A stretch of DNA of 64,000 bases from Qipengyuania spongiae (GTDB taxonomy: Bacteria > Pseudomonadota > Alphaproteobacteria > Sphingomonadales > Sphingomonadaceae): assembly GCF_026168555.1 (NCBI RefSeq), contig NZ_CP092471.1, positions 72,501 to 136,500 on the forward strand, given 5' to 3'. This document shows positions 34,971-43,486 of the stretch, piece by piece. Positions within the stretch are counted from its first letter, which is position 1. Each line of letters begins with the position of its first letter. The notes below the pieces were generated by a model that was not told the DNA's origin, made no database searches, and saw only the letters and a program-made list of their open reading frames with translations. The position numbers and the translations under genes are program-made.

Positions 34971-35968
34971 ACATCGACCTCACGATCGTCTGGGCCTTCA
35001 TCATCGCCTTCGCGGTCTTCGCCTATGTCGTGATGGACGGGTTCGACCTCGGCATCGGGATCCTGTTCCCCACATTCGAGGTCGGGCCGGAGCGCGACCG
35101 CGCGATGAACTCCATCGCGCCGGTATGGGACGGTAACGAGACATGGCTGGTGCTGGGCGGCGGGGGGTTGTTCGCCGCCTTTCCGCTGGCTTATGCGGTG
35201 ATCCTGCCCGCGACCTATCCGCTGATCATCGCCATGCTGCTCGGCCTCGTCTTCCGCGGCGTCGCCTTCGAATATCGCTGGCGCGATCCCGGCCATCGCC
35301 GGTTGTGGGACACCGCCTTCACCGGCGGCAGCCTGGTTGCCGCGATGGCGCAGGGGATGACGCTTGGCGCCATGTTGCAAGGCATAGAGGTGGTCGACCG
35401 CGCCTATGCCGGAAGCTGGTGGGACTGGCTGACCCCCTATACGCTGCTGACCGGGATCGGCACCGTGGCAGGATACGCGCTTCTGGGCGCGACCTGGCTG
35501 GTGTGGAAGCTCGACGGGGAAAGCCAGAACCACTCGCGCCGTCTGGCCAAGCGGGCCGCCTTGGCGACGCTGGTTCTGATGGGCGCAGTCAGTCTCTACA
35601 ACGTCTTCCTCAACGCCGAATACGCCGCGCGCTGGCTCACGGCGCCGGAAATCTGGTTCGCCGCGCCGGTGCCGATCCTGACCGGCATCGTGGCGATCGC
35701 CTTGCTGCGGGCGCTTTCGGTGGCGCGGCATTCCAAGCCCTTCTGGCTCAGCCTGATGCTGTTCTTTTTCGGCATGGCGGGGCTGGGCTTCACCATCTGG
35801 CCCAACGTCATCCCGCCCGACGTCACCATCTGGGAAGCCGCCGCGCCCGAGCGCAGCCAGATTTTCATGCTGGTGGGCGTGGCCATCACGCTGCCGCTGA
35901 TCCTCGCCTACACCGCCTGGGCCTATTGGGTGTTTCGCGGCAAGGTCGGGCACGAGGGTTACCATTGA
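34967..35968 (+). CDS. cydB: Cytochrome bd-type ubiquinol oxidase subunit II
   Basis: A 333-residue membrane protein with about eight helices. It contains YVVMDGFDLGIGILFP, the WDGNETWLVLGGGGLFAAFP block and FRGVAFEYRWRD, all typical of CydB. It forms the bd oxidase with CydA and reduces oxygen using quinol. It overlaps cydA upstream and the DUF2474 gene downstream (TTGA), so three genes are one operon. Confidence 0.95.
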   Translation: MNIDLTIVWAFIIAFAVFAYVVMDGFDLGIGILFPTFEVGPERDRAMNSIAPVWDGNETWLVLGGGGLFAAFPLAYAVILPATYPLIIAMLLGLVFRGVAFEYRWRDPGHRRLWDTAFTGGSLVAAMAQGMTLGAMLQGIEVVDRAYAGSWWDWLTPYTLLTGIGTVAGYALLGATWLVWKLDGESQNHSRRLAKRAALATLVLMGAVSLYNVFLNAEYAARWLTAPEIWFAAPVPILTGIVAIALLRALSVARHSKPFWLSLMLFFFGMAGLGFTIWPNVIPPDVTIWEAAAPERSQIFMLVGVAITLPLILAYTAWAYWVFRGKVGHEGYH

Positions 35969-36102
35969 GCCGCTCCCAGCCCGACACCGCACCCGAAGCG
36001 CCGCTCTGGAAGCGCCTCGCTTGGATCGCAGGGATTTGGGCGGCCAGCGTCGGCGTGCTAGGCATCGTCGCCTACGGTATAAGGCTCTGGCTGAAGGCCT
36101 AG
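35965..36102 (+). CDS. DUF2474 small membrane subunit of cytochrome bd oxidase
   Basis: A 45-residue protein starting with TTG that overlaps the cydB stop. It has a charged front (SRSQPDTAPEAPLWKR) and one membrane helix (AWIAGIWAASVGVLGIVAYG) ending in a Trp-Leu-Lys tail. DUF2474/CydX-like peptides follow cydAB in many proteobacteria and stabilise the oxidase. It is too short for most gene callers, and is supported by position and the helix. Confidence 0.75.
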   Translation: MSRSQPDTAPEAPLWKRLAWIAGIWAASVGVLGIVAYGIRLWLKA

Positions 36103-36154
36103 AAAGGGCGCTTCGCAGGCTGTAGCAGTCCTCGCCTGACCGGAGGCAACCGAT

Positions 36155-36799
36155 TTGACCACACACGCCCAAATCTCCTCGCAGCTCGAACGCGCGCCGA
36201 TCGTGCCGTTGGTCTCGGGCGACGATCCGGACACCGCCGTCCGCACGGCAGAGGCCCTGCGCGACGGGGGGCTCGGCGTGATCGAGGTGGTCCTGCGCAG
36301 CGCGGGCGCCCAGCGCTGCATGGAAGCGATCGTCGAACGGGTCGAAGGCGTGATCGTCGGCGCGGGCACCGTTCTCGCGCTGGATCAGGCGCGTTCGGTC
36401 GAGGCGAGCGGCGCGCAATTCGTCGTCTGCCCCGGTCTCGTCGACGCCATCGCCGAACATTGCCTTGCGCGGGACATGCCCTGTTTCCCCGGCACCGTGA
36501 CCGCGGGCGAGGTCCAGCGCGCCCATGCGATCGGCCTGCGCGTGGTGAAGTTCTTCCCGGCAAGCCTTGCCGGCGGAATCCCGATGCTGAAAGCGTTCGG
36601 GTCGGTGTTCCGCGACATGCGCTTCATGCCGACGGGCGGCATTTCGCCCGACAATCTCGGCGAATTCCTCGCTTTGCCGCAAGTCCTCGCCTGCGGGGGC
36701 AGCTGGCTGACGCCGGACGATGCGATCGCCGCGGGCGATTACGCAAAGATCACCCGGCTCGCGGAACAGGCCGTGACGATCGCCCGGCAGGTTCGCTGA
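36155..36799 (+). CDS. 2-dehydro-3-deoxy-phosphogluconate aldolase family protein
   Basis: A 214-residue class I aldolase. APIVPLV at the start, GLGVIEVVLRS, IVGAGTVL, the Schiff-base region VKFFPAS and the phosphate motif MPTGGIS match KDPG/KHG aldolases. It cleaves 2-keto-3-deoxy-6-phosphogluconate to pyruvate and glyceraldehyde-3-phosphate (Entner-Doudoroff). TTG 36155 is the start, with GGAGG at good spacing. No other Entner-Doudoroff gene is seen in the window. Confidence 0.88.
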   Translation: MTTHAQISSQLERAPIVPLVSGDDPDTAVRTAEALRDGGLGVIEVVLRSAGAQRCMEAIVERVEGVIVGAGTVLALDQARSVEASGAQFVVCPGLVDAIAEHCLARDMPCFPGTVTAGEVQRAHAIGLRVVKFFPASLAGGIPMLKAFGSVFRDMRFMPTGGISPDNLGEFLALPQVLACGGSWLTPDDAIAAGDYAKITRLAEQAVTIARQVR

Positions 36800-36819
36800 G
36801 GGGTTGCGGGGCGGTTATC

Positions 36820-37455
36820 GTGGACGGCCACAAATTCCTCATCGTCGACACGGACTACCAGAAGCGCAATTCGCTGGCTCAGGCGCTGTCGCAAAAAGGT
36901 TACGTGGTTCAGGTCGACAATGTCGCCGAACTGGGCAACCCATCGTTCGACCAGGCCTTCGTGTTCGTGGCGGACGCTCTGATCGCGGATGGCAAGACCT
37001 GCCGCGCCTTGCAGGAAGCCGGGATCTTCTACCCCGTCATTGCCTACGGCCCCGCCCCCTCGCTCAGCCGGGTGATCGAACGGCTCCACGGCCCCTGTGC
37101 GGGTTACGTCGCATGGCCGGGCGAGGAGGACGAGGTGTGGAACACGCTGACGACGCTCATTCGGACCTCGGCCGTCGAGATGCGCCGCCGGACGACCGAG
37201 GCCCGCGCCCGGCGCAAGATGGCACAGCTGACCCCGAGAGAGCGGCAGGTCGCGCTTGGTATCCGTGACGGGCTGTCGAGCAAGGAACTCGCCATACCGC
37301 TCGGCATCAGCTTCCGCACGGTGGAATTGCACCGCGCCAATATCATGGAGAAATTCGGCACCTCGAAGATTTCGACCGTGATGAGAATCATCGTCGAGGC
37401 GGGGGAGATGGACGGGTTCGGGGACGACGAAGGCGAAATGGTTTCGCCGCGATAG
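36820..37455 (+). CDS. LuxR-family regulator with degenerate receiver domain
   Basis: A 211-residue protein. Residues 1-120 look like a response-regulator receiver (FLIVDTDYQKRN, with Asp10 and Asp12, and a possible phospho-Asp52 in FVFVADAL). The switch Thr/Ser and the beta-5 Lys are not seen (AYGPAP and YVAWPG instead). The C-terminal LuxR HTH is clear: LTPRERQVALGIRDGLSSKE and GISFRTVELHRANIMEKFG. GTG 36820 is the start. It lies 110 bases from the convergent flagellin, so it may regulate motility. Confidence 0.82.
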   Translation: MDGHKFLIVDTDYQKRNSLAQALSQKGYVVQVDNVAELGNPSFDQAFVFVADALIADGKTCRALQEAGIFYPVIAYGPAPSLSRVIERLHGPCAGYVAWPGEEDEVWNTLTTLIRTSAVEMRRRTTEARARRKMAQLTPRERQVALGIRDGLSSKELAIPLGISFRTVELHRANIMEKFGTSKISTVMRIIVEAGEMDGFGDDEGEMVSPR

Positions 37456-37508
37456 TTAACACGGGGCCTGCCTTTCCCAGCGCAATACGAGCGGGCCCCA
37501 AACGGAAA

Positions 37509-37538
37509 GATCCGCCGCCCCCTGGGGGACGACGGACC
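37509..37538 (-). terminator. Probable terminator of the flagellin gene
   Basis: Read on the - strand, GGTCCGTCGTCCCCC pairs with GGGGGCGGCGGATC around a short loop with two or three mismatches, followed by TTTCC. It lies 27 bases past the flagellin stop. The T tract is short, so efficiency is uncertain. It could also end the convergent LuxR-type transcript. Confidence 0.55.
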
Positions 37539-37544
37539 CTTCGC

Positions 37545-37562
37545 TACTTCGCAATCGAAGTA
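37545..37562. repeat. Perfect 7-bp palindrome directly after the flagellin stop
   Basis: TACTTCG-CAAT-CGAAGTA is a perfect inverted repeat with a four-base loop, ending two bases before the flagellin stop codon on the - strand. It would fold in the flagellin mRNA 3' end. It may stabilise the transcript or add to termination; no protein site is recognised. Confidence 0.5.
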
Positions 37563-37564
37563 TA

Positions 37565-38407
37565 TCAGCGCAGAAGCGAGAGGACGTTCTGCTGGCTCTG
37601 GTTCGCCTGGGCGAGCATGGCGCTCGAAGCCTGGCTCAGGATCTGCGACTTGGCGAGCGCGGTCGTCTCGGCCGAATAGTCGGTGTCCTCGATCCGCGAA
37701 CGCGCGTCCGACAGGTTGGTGATGTTGTTGCTCAAGCTGTTCACCGCTGATTCTAAGCGGTTCTGTGCAGCACCTAGGCCAGCACGGATCGTCGATACAT
37801 CCTTCAGCGCCTCGTCAAATGCATCAAGATCAACGCCGGTGGCTAGCGTATCGTTCGCAAAATCGATGATACCTCCAAGCTGCGATCCGGTGGCCGGCGG
37901 ACCAGCCGCAAAAGTAGCGGTGAGATCGCGGAACTCCAAGTCGATAGTATCGCTCGCGTTGGCACCGGCCTGGATCGTCACCGTTGTTGCGGCATTGAAA
38001 AGGTTCGTTCCGTTGAACTGTGTGTTTTTTACAACCGATGAAATTTGTTCTGCAAGGGCGGTCTGTTCAGCGGTGATGTTCTTTTTATCGTCGGTAGAGT
38101 AGGTGCCGTTGTCGTTCTGAACCTGCAGTTCACGCATACGCTGGAGCATATTGGTGACTTCGTTAAGCGCGCCTTCGGCGGTTTGCGCCATCGAAATACC
38201 GTCATTGGCGTTGCGGATGCCCTGATTCATGCCGCGCACCTGCGAGGTCATACTGGTGGCGATGGCGAGGCCGGCGGCGTCGTCCCTTGCGGAGTTGATG
38301 CGCTTGCCGGTCGACAGGCGTTCCATCGCGGTGCCCAGCGCCTTGCCGGCCTGGTTCGAGGCGTTCGATGCCTTCAGCGCGCTGATGTTGGTGTTGATCA
38401 CGTTCAT
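37565..38407 (-). CDS. fliC: Flagellin
   Basis: A 280-residue filament protein. The N-terminal D0/D1 segment ([19 protein letters not shown], then [20 protein letters not shown]) and the C-terminal D1/D0 segment ([17 protein letters not shown], ending QNVLSLLR) are typical. The variable middle is short. A sigma-28 type promoter lies upstream, and the fliA gene is in this window. Alphaproteobacterial flagellins usually have flaF or flbT nearby; neither is seen here. Confidence 0.97.
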   Translation of the reverse strand: MNVINTNISALKASNASNQAGKALGTAMERLSTGKRINSARDDAAGLAIATSMTSQVRGMNQGIRNANDGISMAQTAEGALNEVTNMLQRMRELQVQNDNGTYSTDDKKNITAEQTALAEQISSVVKNTQFNGTNLFNAATTVTIQAGANASDTIDLEFRDLTATFAAGPPATGSQLGGIIDFANDTLATGVDLDAFDEALKDVSTIRAGLGAAQNRLESAVNSLSNNITNLSDARSRIEDTDYSAETTALAKSQILSQASSAMLAQANQSQQNVLSLLR

Positions 38408-38470
38408 AGCGAAATCCCTTCTGATCTTCCAATTACTGCCCCCCTGGTCCGGATGCGGCAGCTGAGAACC

Positions 38471-38497
38471 AGACCGGCAATGATGCCGCCGGCTTTA
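38471..38497 (-). promoter_or_regulatory. Sigma-28 (FliA) promoter of flagellin
   Basis: On the - strand TAAA is followed after 15 bases by GCCGGTCT, close to the E. coli consensus TAAA-N15-GCCGATAA. It is 64 bases upstream of the flagellin start, correct for a late flagellar gene. FliA is encoded at 53729-54454. Confidence 0.75.
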
Positions 38498-38630
38498 ACC
38501 CCCGCCAATCCCGCCGATGGTTAACCAAATCCGCCACCCACGTAGTTCTACTAGGTCTAAAATTATCCAACTGTTGGACGTCCATGCCCCATTTGGCGGC
38601 TCGTCGCTAAGACACGAGACGGGATTACCA

Positions 38631-39884
38631 ATGGACGGAATTACGAAAACCGCGAATTTTTCGCGGGCTCACGGAACGATCGATGCGCGGATGGCGGGAA
38701 TTGCCTCGTCCCTGTTCATGGACCGACCGGTGACTCTGGCCGACGAGAGCGATCGCTCTTCGGACCTTGGGGGCCGTGCGATCCGCATGGCGCGCGGCGA
38801 CGTTCCCGCCATTCACACATCGGGTGCGGGCGGCACGATCACCTACAGCGATCCGATCGCCGAAAGCAGCATCGCCGCGCTCGTCGCGATGACCTATGCG
38901 GGCGAAGGCCCCGTCGCGGCCGATCCCGCATCGCTTTCGATCATCGCGCTGGCTGACCGGCTCGCCCGCACCGACATTCCAGTGCTGATCAACGGGCCGA
39001 CCGGCACCGGCAAGGAAGTGCTGTCCACTTTCATCCACCGCCGCAGCGAGCGTGCGGAGAAGCCCTTCATCGCGGTCAACTGCGCCGCGATCCCCGAGAC
39101 CATGCTCGAAGCCATGCTGTTCGGCCATGTGAAGGGCTCGTTTACCGGCGCCAACGCGGCCGGCGAGGGCTTCTTCCGCGCGGCCGATGGCGGCACGCTG
39201 CTGCTCGACGAGATCGCGGAGATGCCGCTTTCGCTCCAGGCGAAGCTGCTGCGCGCGCTGCAGGAAGGCGAAGTGGTGCCGATCGGCGCGACCCGCCCGG
39301 TCAAGGTGGACGTGCGCATCATCGCCTGCGCCAACCGCGATCTGCCGCACGAGGTTCAGGAAGGCCGCTTCCGCGCCGACCTTTACTATCGCCTCAATGT
39401 CTTCCCCATCGAGATGCTGCCGTTGCGCGAACGCCGCGCGGATATTGCGCCGCTCGCTTTCGCCATGCTGCTGCGCCACTCGGCCAAGGGTCAGCGTACG
39501 CCGTGGATCGGCGATGCCGCTCTCGCCGCGCTCAACAACTATGCCTGGCCGGGCAATGTCCGCGAGCTCGAGAACGTGATGCGCCGCGCGCTTCTCTTGG
39601 CGCAGGGCTGCGCGACGATCGGCGTAGAGCACATCGTGTTCGACATGACCGCCCGCGTCGTCGAGAAACCGGCCGAACCCGAAATCGCCGCCGCGCCCGA
39701 AGGATCGGCCAAGCTGTCCAAGATCGTCCAGATCTCGGAAGCGCGCGCGATCATGGACGCATTGGAATCGGTCGGTGGCCACCGGGCCAACGCCGCCCGT
39801 GCACTGGGCATCAGCGAGCGCACCCTGCGCTATCGCCTCGCTTCCTTCCGTGAAGCCGGTATCGCCGTGGGAGCCGGACGATGA
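38631..39884 (+). CDS. Sigma-54-dependent flagellar transcriptional activator (FlbD/FleQ-like)
   Basis: A 417-residue AAA+ activator. About 95 N-terminal residues show no receiver domain. The central domain has Walker A GPTGTGKE (122-129), VNCAAIPETMLEAMLFGH, the sigma-54 contact loop GSFTGA (169-174; the usual form is GAFTGA) and Walker B TLLLDEIAEM. The C-terminal Fis-type HTH is HRANAARALGISERTLRYRL. ATG 38631 is preferred; the stop overlaps fliE by four bases, tying it to the fli operon it probably activates. Confidence 0.9.
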   Translation: MDGITKTANFSRAHGTIDARMAGIASSLFMDRPVTLADESDRSSDLGGRAIRMARGDVPAIHTSGAGGTITYSDPIAESSIAALVAMTYAGEGPVAADPASLSIIALADRLARTDIPVLINGPTGTGKEVLSTFIHRRSERAEKPFIAVNCAAIPETMLEAMLFGHVKGSFTGANAAGEGFFRAADGGTLLLDEIAEMPLSLQAKLLRALQEGEVVPIGATRPVKVDVRIIACANRDLPHEVQEGRFRADLYYRLNVFPIEMLPLRERRADIAPLAFAMLLRHSAKGQRTPWIGDAALAALNNYAWPGNVRELENVMRRALLLAQGCATIGVEHIVFDMTARVVEKPAEPEIAAAPEGSAKLSKIVQISEARAIMDALESVGGHRANAARALGISERTLRYRLASFREAGIAVGAGR

Positions 39885-40246
39885 ACCCGGTCGGCGGCAT
39901 CGGGGGCGGCGGATCGCTCGAACAGATCATCGCTTTGCGCCAGCAGATCATCGACCGCTCGAAGGTCCTGCAGGAAGTCCACCAGCCCAAGCCCGCGAGC
40001 CCGACCGAAGCCACCGGAACCGGTGCGCCGAGCTTCGGCGATTCACTCAAGACCGCGCTCGACAACGTCAATTCGGTTCAGGCCGAATCGAGCCGGATGA
40101 CCGCCGCTTACGAACGCGGCGAGGAAACCGATATCGCGAAGGTGATGCTTGCCCGGCAGGAAGCCGGAGTCGCCTTCGAGGCTACCCTTCAGGTGCGCAA
40201 CAAGCTGCTGGCCGCGTACCAGGAAACCATGCGGATGGGGATCTGA
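39881..40246 (+). CDS. fliE: Flagellar hook-basal body complex protein FliE
   Basis: A 121-residue junction protein between the MS ring and the rod. The C-terminal half has SFGDSLKTALDNVNSVQAES and VMLARQEAGVAFEATLQVRN plus LLAAYQETMRMGI, as in FliE. A Gly-rich N-terminus is extra. It overlaps the activator stop (ATGA), and fliF begins three bases after its stop. Confidence 0.95.
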   Translation: MNPVGGIGGGGSLEQIIALRQQIIDRSKVLQEVHQPKPASPTEATGTGAPSFGDSLKTALDNVNSVQAESSRMTAAYERGEETDIAKVMLARQEAGVAFEATLQVRNKLLAAYQETMRMGI

Positions 40247-40249
40247 TAG

Positions 40250-41869
40250 ATGAACAGTCTGGTTCCAGCGGGTAACGCGGGGTCCGGTACCCTGCTGCCC
40301 CTCGGCGGAGAGGGGGGATCGTTCGGCGAGCGGGTGAAGGGTTTCGCCGCGCAGCCTTCGGTTCGCAAGATGCTGCCCTGGTTCGCCGGGACGGCGGGTC
40401 TCGGCCTGATGGCGCTGACCTGGGCGGTGCTCTCGCCCGCGCCGCAGCGCGTGCTCTATTCCTCGCTCGACGATGCCGAACGCGCCAGCGTGGTCGCGAC
40501 GCTCGATCAGGCGGGGATCGACTACACGATCGACAACAATAGCGGCGCGCTGACCGTGGGCGAGGACGATGTCTATCGCGCGCGGATGCTGGTGGCTTCC
40601 GACGGTTCGCTCGGCGCCCCCGAGAGCGGCACCGACCTCATCGAGAACCTGCCGATGGGCGCCAGCCGCACGCTCGAGGGCGATCGCCTGCGCGCGGCGC
40701 AGGAACGCGAGCTGATGCTGACGATCATGGAGATCGACGGGGTCGAGGCGGTCCGCGTCCATATCGCCAAGGCCGAACGCTCCGTTTTCGTGCGCGAGGA
40801 TGTCGATCCATCCGCATCGATCATGGTCCGCATGGCGCGCGGACGGCAATTGTCCGACGGGCAGGTGACCGCCATCGCCAATCTCGTCGCCGGATCGGTC
40901 CCGGGGCTCGGCATCGATGCGGTCAAGGTCGTCGATCAGCACGGCAAGCTGCTGACCGAAGCGCGCGACCCGAACAGCGGCCGGCTCGATCTGCAGGCGC
41001 AGATGGAAGCCAAGCTCAACGCGCAGGTTTCCCAACTTCTCTCGCCGATGTTCGGCAGCGACGGCTTCACCGCGCAGGTCCAGGTCGATCTCGACATGGC
41101 CGAAGTGACTTCCGCGCGCGAGAGCTACGACAAGGACGGCACGGTCCGCCGCGAGACCACGCAGCAGTCGCAGTCCACCGGCGGTGCCGCGGGCGGCATA
41201 CCCGGCGTCCTCGCCAACACGCCGCCCGCCGAAGGCGAGGCTCGGCAGGGCGCGCCCGAGGACGCGGAGGGCGCAGGCGCCGCGGAAGGTGTCGGCGAGA
41301 GCAGCGCGACGCGGGTCTACGAACTGGGCCGCGAGGTCTCGGTCTCGAACCTGTCGCCCGGCTCGATCAAATATCTCTCGGTCGCGGTCGCCATCGACCA
41401 GGCGGCGCTGGCCAAGGCGAGCGCGGCGGACATCAACAAGGTCAAGCAACTCGTCAGCGCCGCCGTCGGCGCGCGCGAGGATCGCGGAGACACGGTCACG
41501 GTGGTGATGCGGGCCTTCGAGAATGTCGAGGCCGAGGAGGTCCCGTTCTACGAGACCAGCTGGTTCGGCATGGCGGTGCGCAACGGGGTCGCGATCCTGG
41601 CCGTGCTGCTTGTCCTGCTGCTCGCCGTTCGTCCGGCGATCAAGGCGCTGCGTCGTCCGGATCAAACCGGTGCCCTGGCCGATCAGGGCGAGGATGTTCC
41701 GGTTATTGAGGGTGGGGAGATCACCGGAACCGCCGTGCCCTTCGACCGCGAGGCGCTCGACGGACAGATCGAACTTGCCCAGCGTATCGCGCGGGAAAAT
41801 CCCGATGATGCCGTCCTCGCCCTGAGGCGCCTGCTCGCCGAAGATCCGCGTTCGGGAGCCGTGGCATGA
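40250..41869 (+). CDS. fliF: Flagellar MS-ring protein FliF
   Basis: A 539-residue inner-membrane ring protein. The first helix is at about 45-62 (GTAGLGLMALTWAVL). Periplasmic ring-building motifs are YSSLDDAERASVVATLDQAG and MEIDGVEAVRVHIAKAERS. The second helix is near residue 445-462 (VAILAVLLVLLLAVRPA). The C-terminal tail (IARENPDDAVLALRRLL) binds FliG. Stop overlaps fliG by four bases. Confidence 0.96.
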   Translation: MNSLVPAGNAGSGTLLPLGGEGGSFGERVKGFAAQPSVRKMLPWFAGTAGLGLMALTWAVLSPAPQRVLYSSLDDAERASVVATLDQAGIDYTIDNNSGALTVGEDDVYRARMLVASDGSLGAPESGTDLIENLPMGASRTLEGDRLRAAQERELMLTIMEIDGVEAVRVHIAKAERSVFVREDVDPSASIMVRMARGRQLSDGQVTAIANLVAGSVPGLGIDAVKVVDQHGKLLTEARDPNSGRLDLQAQMEAKLNAQVSQLLSPMFGSDGFTAQVQVDLDMAEVTSARESYDKDGTVRRETTQQSQSTGGAAGGIPGVLANTPPAEGEARQGAPEDAEGAGAAEGVGESSATRVYELGREVSVSNLSPGSIKYLSVAVAIDQAALAKASAADINKVKQLVSAAVGAREDRGDTVTVVMRAFENVEAEEVPFYETSWFGMAVRNGVAILAVLLVLLLAVRPAIKALRRPDQTGALADQGEDVPVIEGGEITGTAVPFDREALDGQIELAQRIARENPDDAVLALRRLLAEDPRSGAVA

Positions 41870-42915
41870 GCCTTGCTCTCGCCCCCGCCCCCGAACTTGC
41901 CGCCGCCCCTGCCCCGGCACTCGGCGGGACCGACAAGGCAGCGATCATGGTGATGCTGCTGGCCGAAGAGGATGCCTCCAAGATCCTCGGTCAGCTCACG
42001 CCCGACGAATTGCGGCAGCTTGCCGGCAGCATGTGCGGTATCGGCGAAGTCGAGCCGCAGGCGATCTCCTCCGCCATCGCCGGTTTCTCTCGCTCGACCG
42101 AGCGCAGCGGCATTTCCGATCACGGCCGGGTGGAGACGGTCCGCAAGCTGCTGAACGGCGCGGTGGGCGAGATCAAGTCCGACAGCCTGATGCGCCAGAT
42201 CGCTCCTGAAGCGGAGGAGGCGAGCCTGCCTGCGCTCAGCCTGCTGCGCTGGCTCGACGCCAAGGTAATCGGCGAAATGCTCGCCGACGAGCACCCGCAG
42301 GCGATTGCCGTGCTGCTGCTCCAGCTCGATCCGGAGGTCGCCGCAGTCGCGCTGGCGGCCCTGCCCGAAGACCTGCACACGCCCGTCCTCCACCGCGTCG
42401 CGCGGCTCGGGCCTGTCTCGCGCCAGGCGATCGAAATCCTCGAGGATACGCTCAACGCCAAGATCGCCAATCTGCATGGATCGGTCCCGCTCACCATGGG
42501 CGGGATCAAGCATGCCGCCGAGATCATCAACCGCTCGCATCGCAGCTTCGAGAAGGCCGTGCTCCCGAAGCTCGGCAAGATCGACAAGCAGCTCGTCAAG
42601 GAGCTCGAGAACGAGATGTTCAAGTTCGAACATCTCTTCGCGCTCGACACCAAGATGACCGGCGTGCTGCTGCGCGAGGTGGAAAACGACATGCTGATCC
42701 TGGCGCTGAAGGACCTGGAAGAGGAACAGCGCGATCAGTTCTACGCCGCCATGTCCTCCCGGGCCGCCGATGGCCTGCGCGACGAGATCGACGCCAGTGG
42801 CCGAGTCAAACGGGCCGAAGTGGAGGCCGCGCAGAAGGGCGTTGTCGCCATCGCCAAGCGGCTGATCGAACAGGGCGACCTGATCATGGGCGAAGGCGAC
42901 GAAGACTATGTCTAG
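41866..42915 (+). CDS. fliG: Flagellar motor switch protein FliG
   Basis: A 349-residue switch protein with an N-terminal FliF-binding domain (KAAIMVMLLAEEDASKIL), the EHPQ motif of the middle domain and the C-terminal torque helix. KDLEEEQRDQFYAAMSSRAA and RDEID carry the charged residues that face the stator. An Ala/Pro-rich N-terminal leader precedes the core. It overlaps fliF and fliH. Confidence 0.96.
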   Translation: MSLALAPAPELAAAPAPALGGTDKAAIMVMLLAEEDASKILGQLTPDELRQLAGSMCGIGEVEPQAISSAIAGFSRSTERSGISDHGRVETVRKLLNGAVGEIKSDSLMRQIAPEAEEASLPALSLLRWLDAKVIGEMLADEHPQAIAVLLLQLDPEVAAVALAALPEDLHTPVLHRVARLGPVSRQAIEILEDTLNAKIANLHGSVPLTMGGIKHAAEIINRSHRSFEKAVLPKLGKIDKQLVKELENEMFKFEHLFALDTKMTGVLLREVENDMLILALKDLEEEQRDQFYAAMSSRAADGLRDEIDASGRVKRAEVEAAQKGVVAIAKRLIEQGDLIMGEGDEDYV

Positions 42916-43486
42916 GATCGCCTACGCCGAGCTCGGCAGGCGGGGCAGTTTCGCCCGCGACAATCGCTACGCGAAATTGTCCGAGGACGCGGTCGAGCCC
43001 GTCGATGCCGATGACGCTGCGGAAAAAGCCTATCGCGCCGGCTACGAGGACGGGCAGGTTTCCGCCCAGGCGGATTTCGAGGCTCGCCTCGCCGCGGAAC
43101 GCGAGGCGCGCGGCACGATCGAAATGGCCTTCGCCCGCTTCGATGCCGAGAGCCAGCGCCTGCTGCGCGAACGCCTGCTGACCACGGTGCAGGCTCTGTG
43201 CGAGGAAGCCGTGCTTCCGCTCGCGCTCGACACTGATGGTCTTGCCCGGCGCGTCGAGGCCGCCGCCGCCATGCTTCAGCGCAAGCACGACCGGCGCGTG
43301 GTCCATCTCAATCCGGCCGATCTCGAACTCGTCCGGGACAATGTGCCGCCCGAACTCGAACTGGTGCCGGATGGCAGCGTCGAGCGTGGCGGCCTGCGCG
43401 TGGAGACCGACGATGGCGGTGTCGAGGATGGCCCGCAGCAATGGCGCCGCGCGCTCGCCGAAGCCTTCGAAACATGCACGCACTGA
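42908..43486 (+). CDS. fliH: Flagellar assembly protein FliH
   Basis: A 192-residue regulator of the export ATPase. It has an Arg/Asp-rich start, a YRAGYEDGQVSAQADFEARL helical segment, and a C-terminal domain (HDRRVVHLNPADLEL and DGSVERGGLRVETDDG) like the FliH/HrpE end that contacts FliI. It sits between fliG and fliI and overlaps both (8 and 13 bases). Confidence 0.9.
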   Translation: MSRIAYAELGRRGSFARDNRYAKLSEDAVEPVDADDAAEKAYRAGYEDGQVSAQADFEARLAAEREARGTIEMAFARFDAESQRLLRERLLTTVQALCEEAVLPLALDTDGLARRVEAAAAMLQRKHDRRVVHLNPADLELVRDNVPPELELVPDGSVERGGLRVETDDGGVEDGPQQWRRALAEAFETCTH

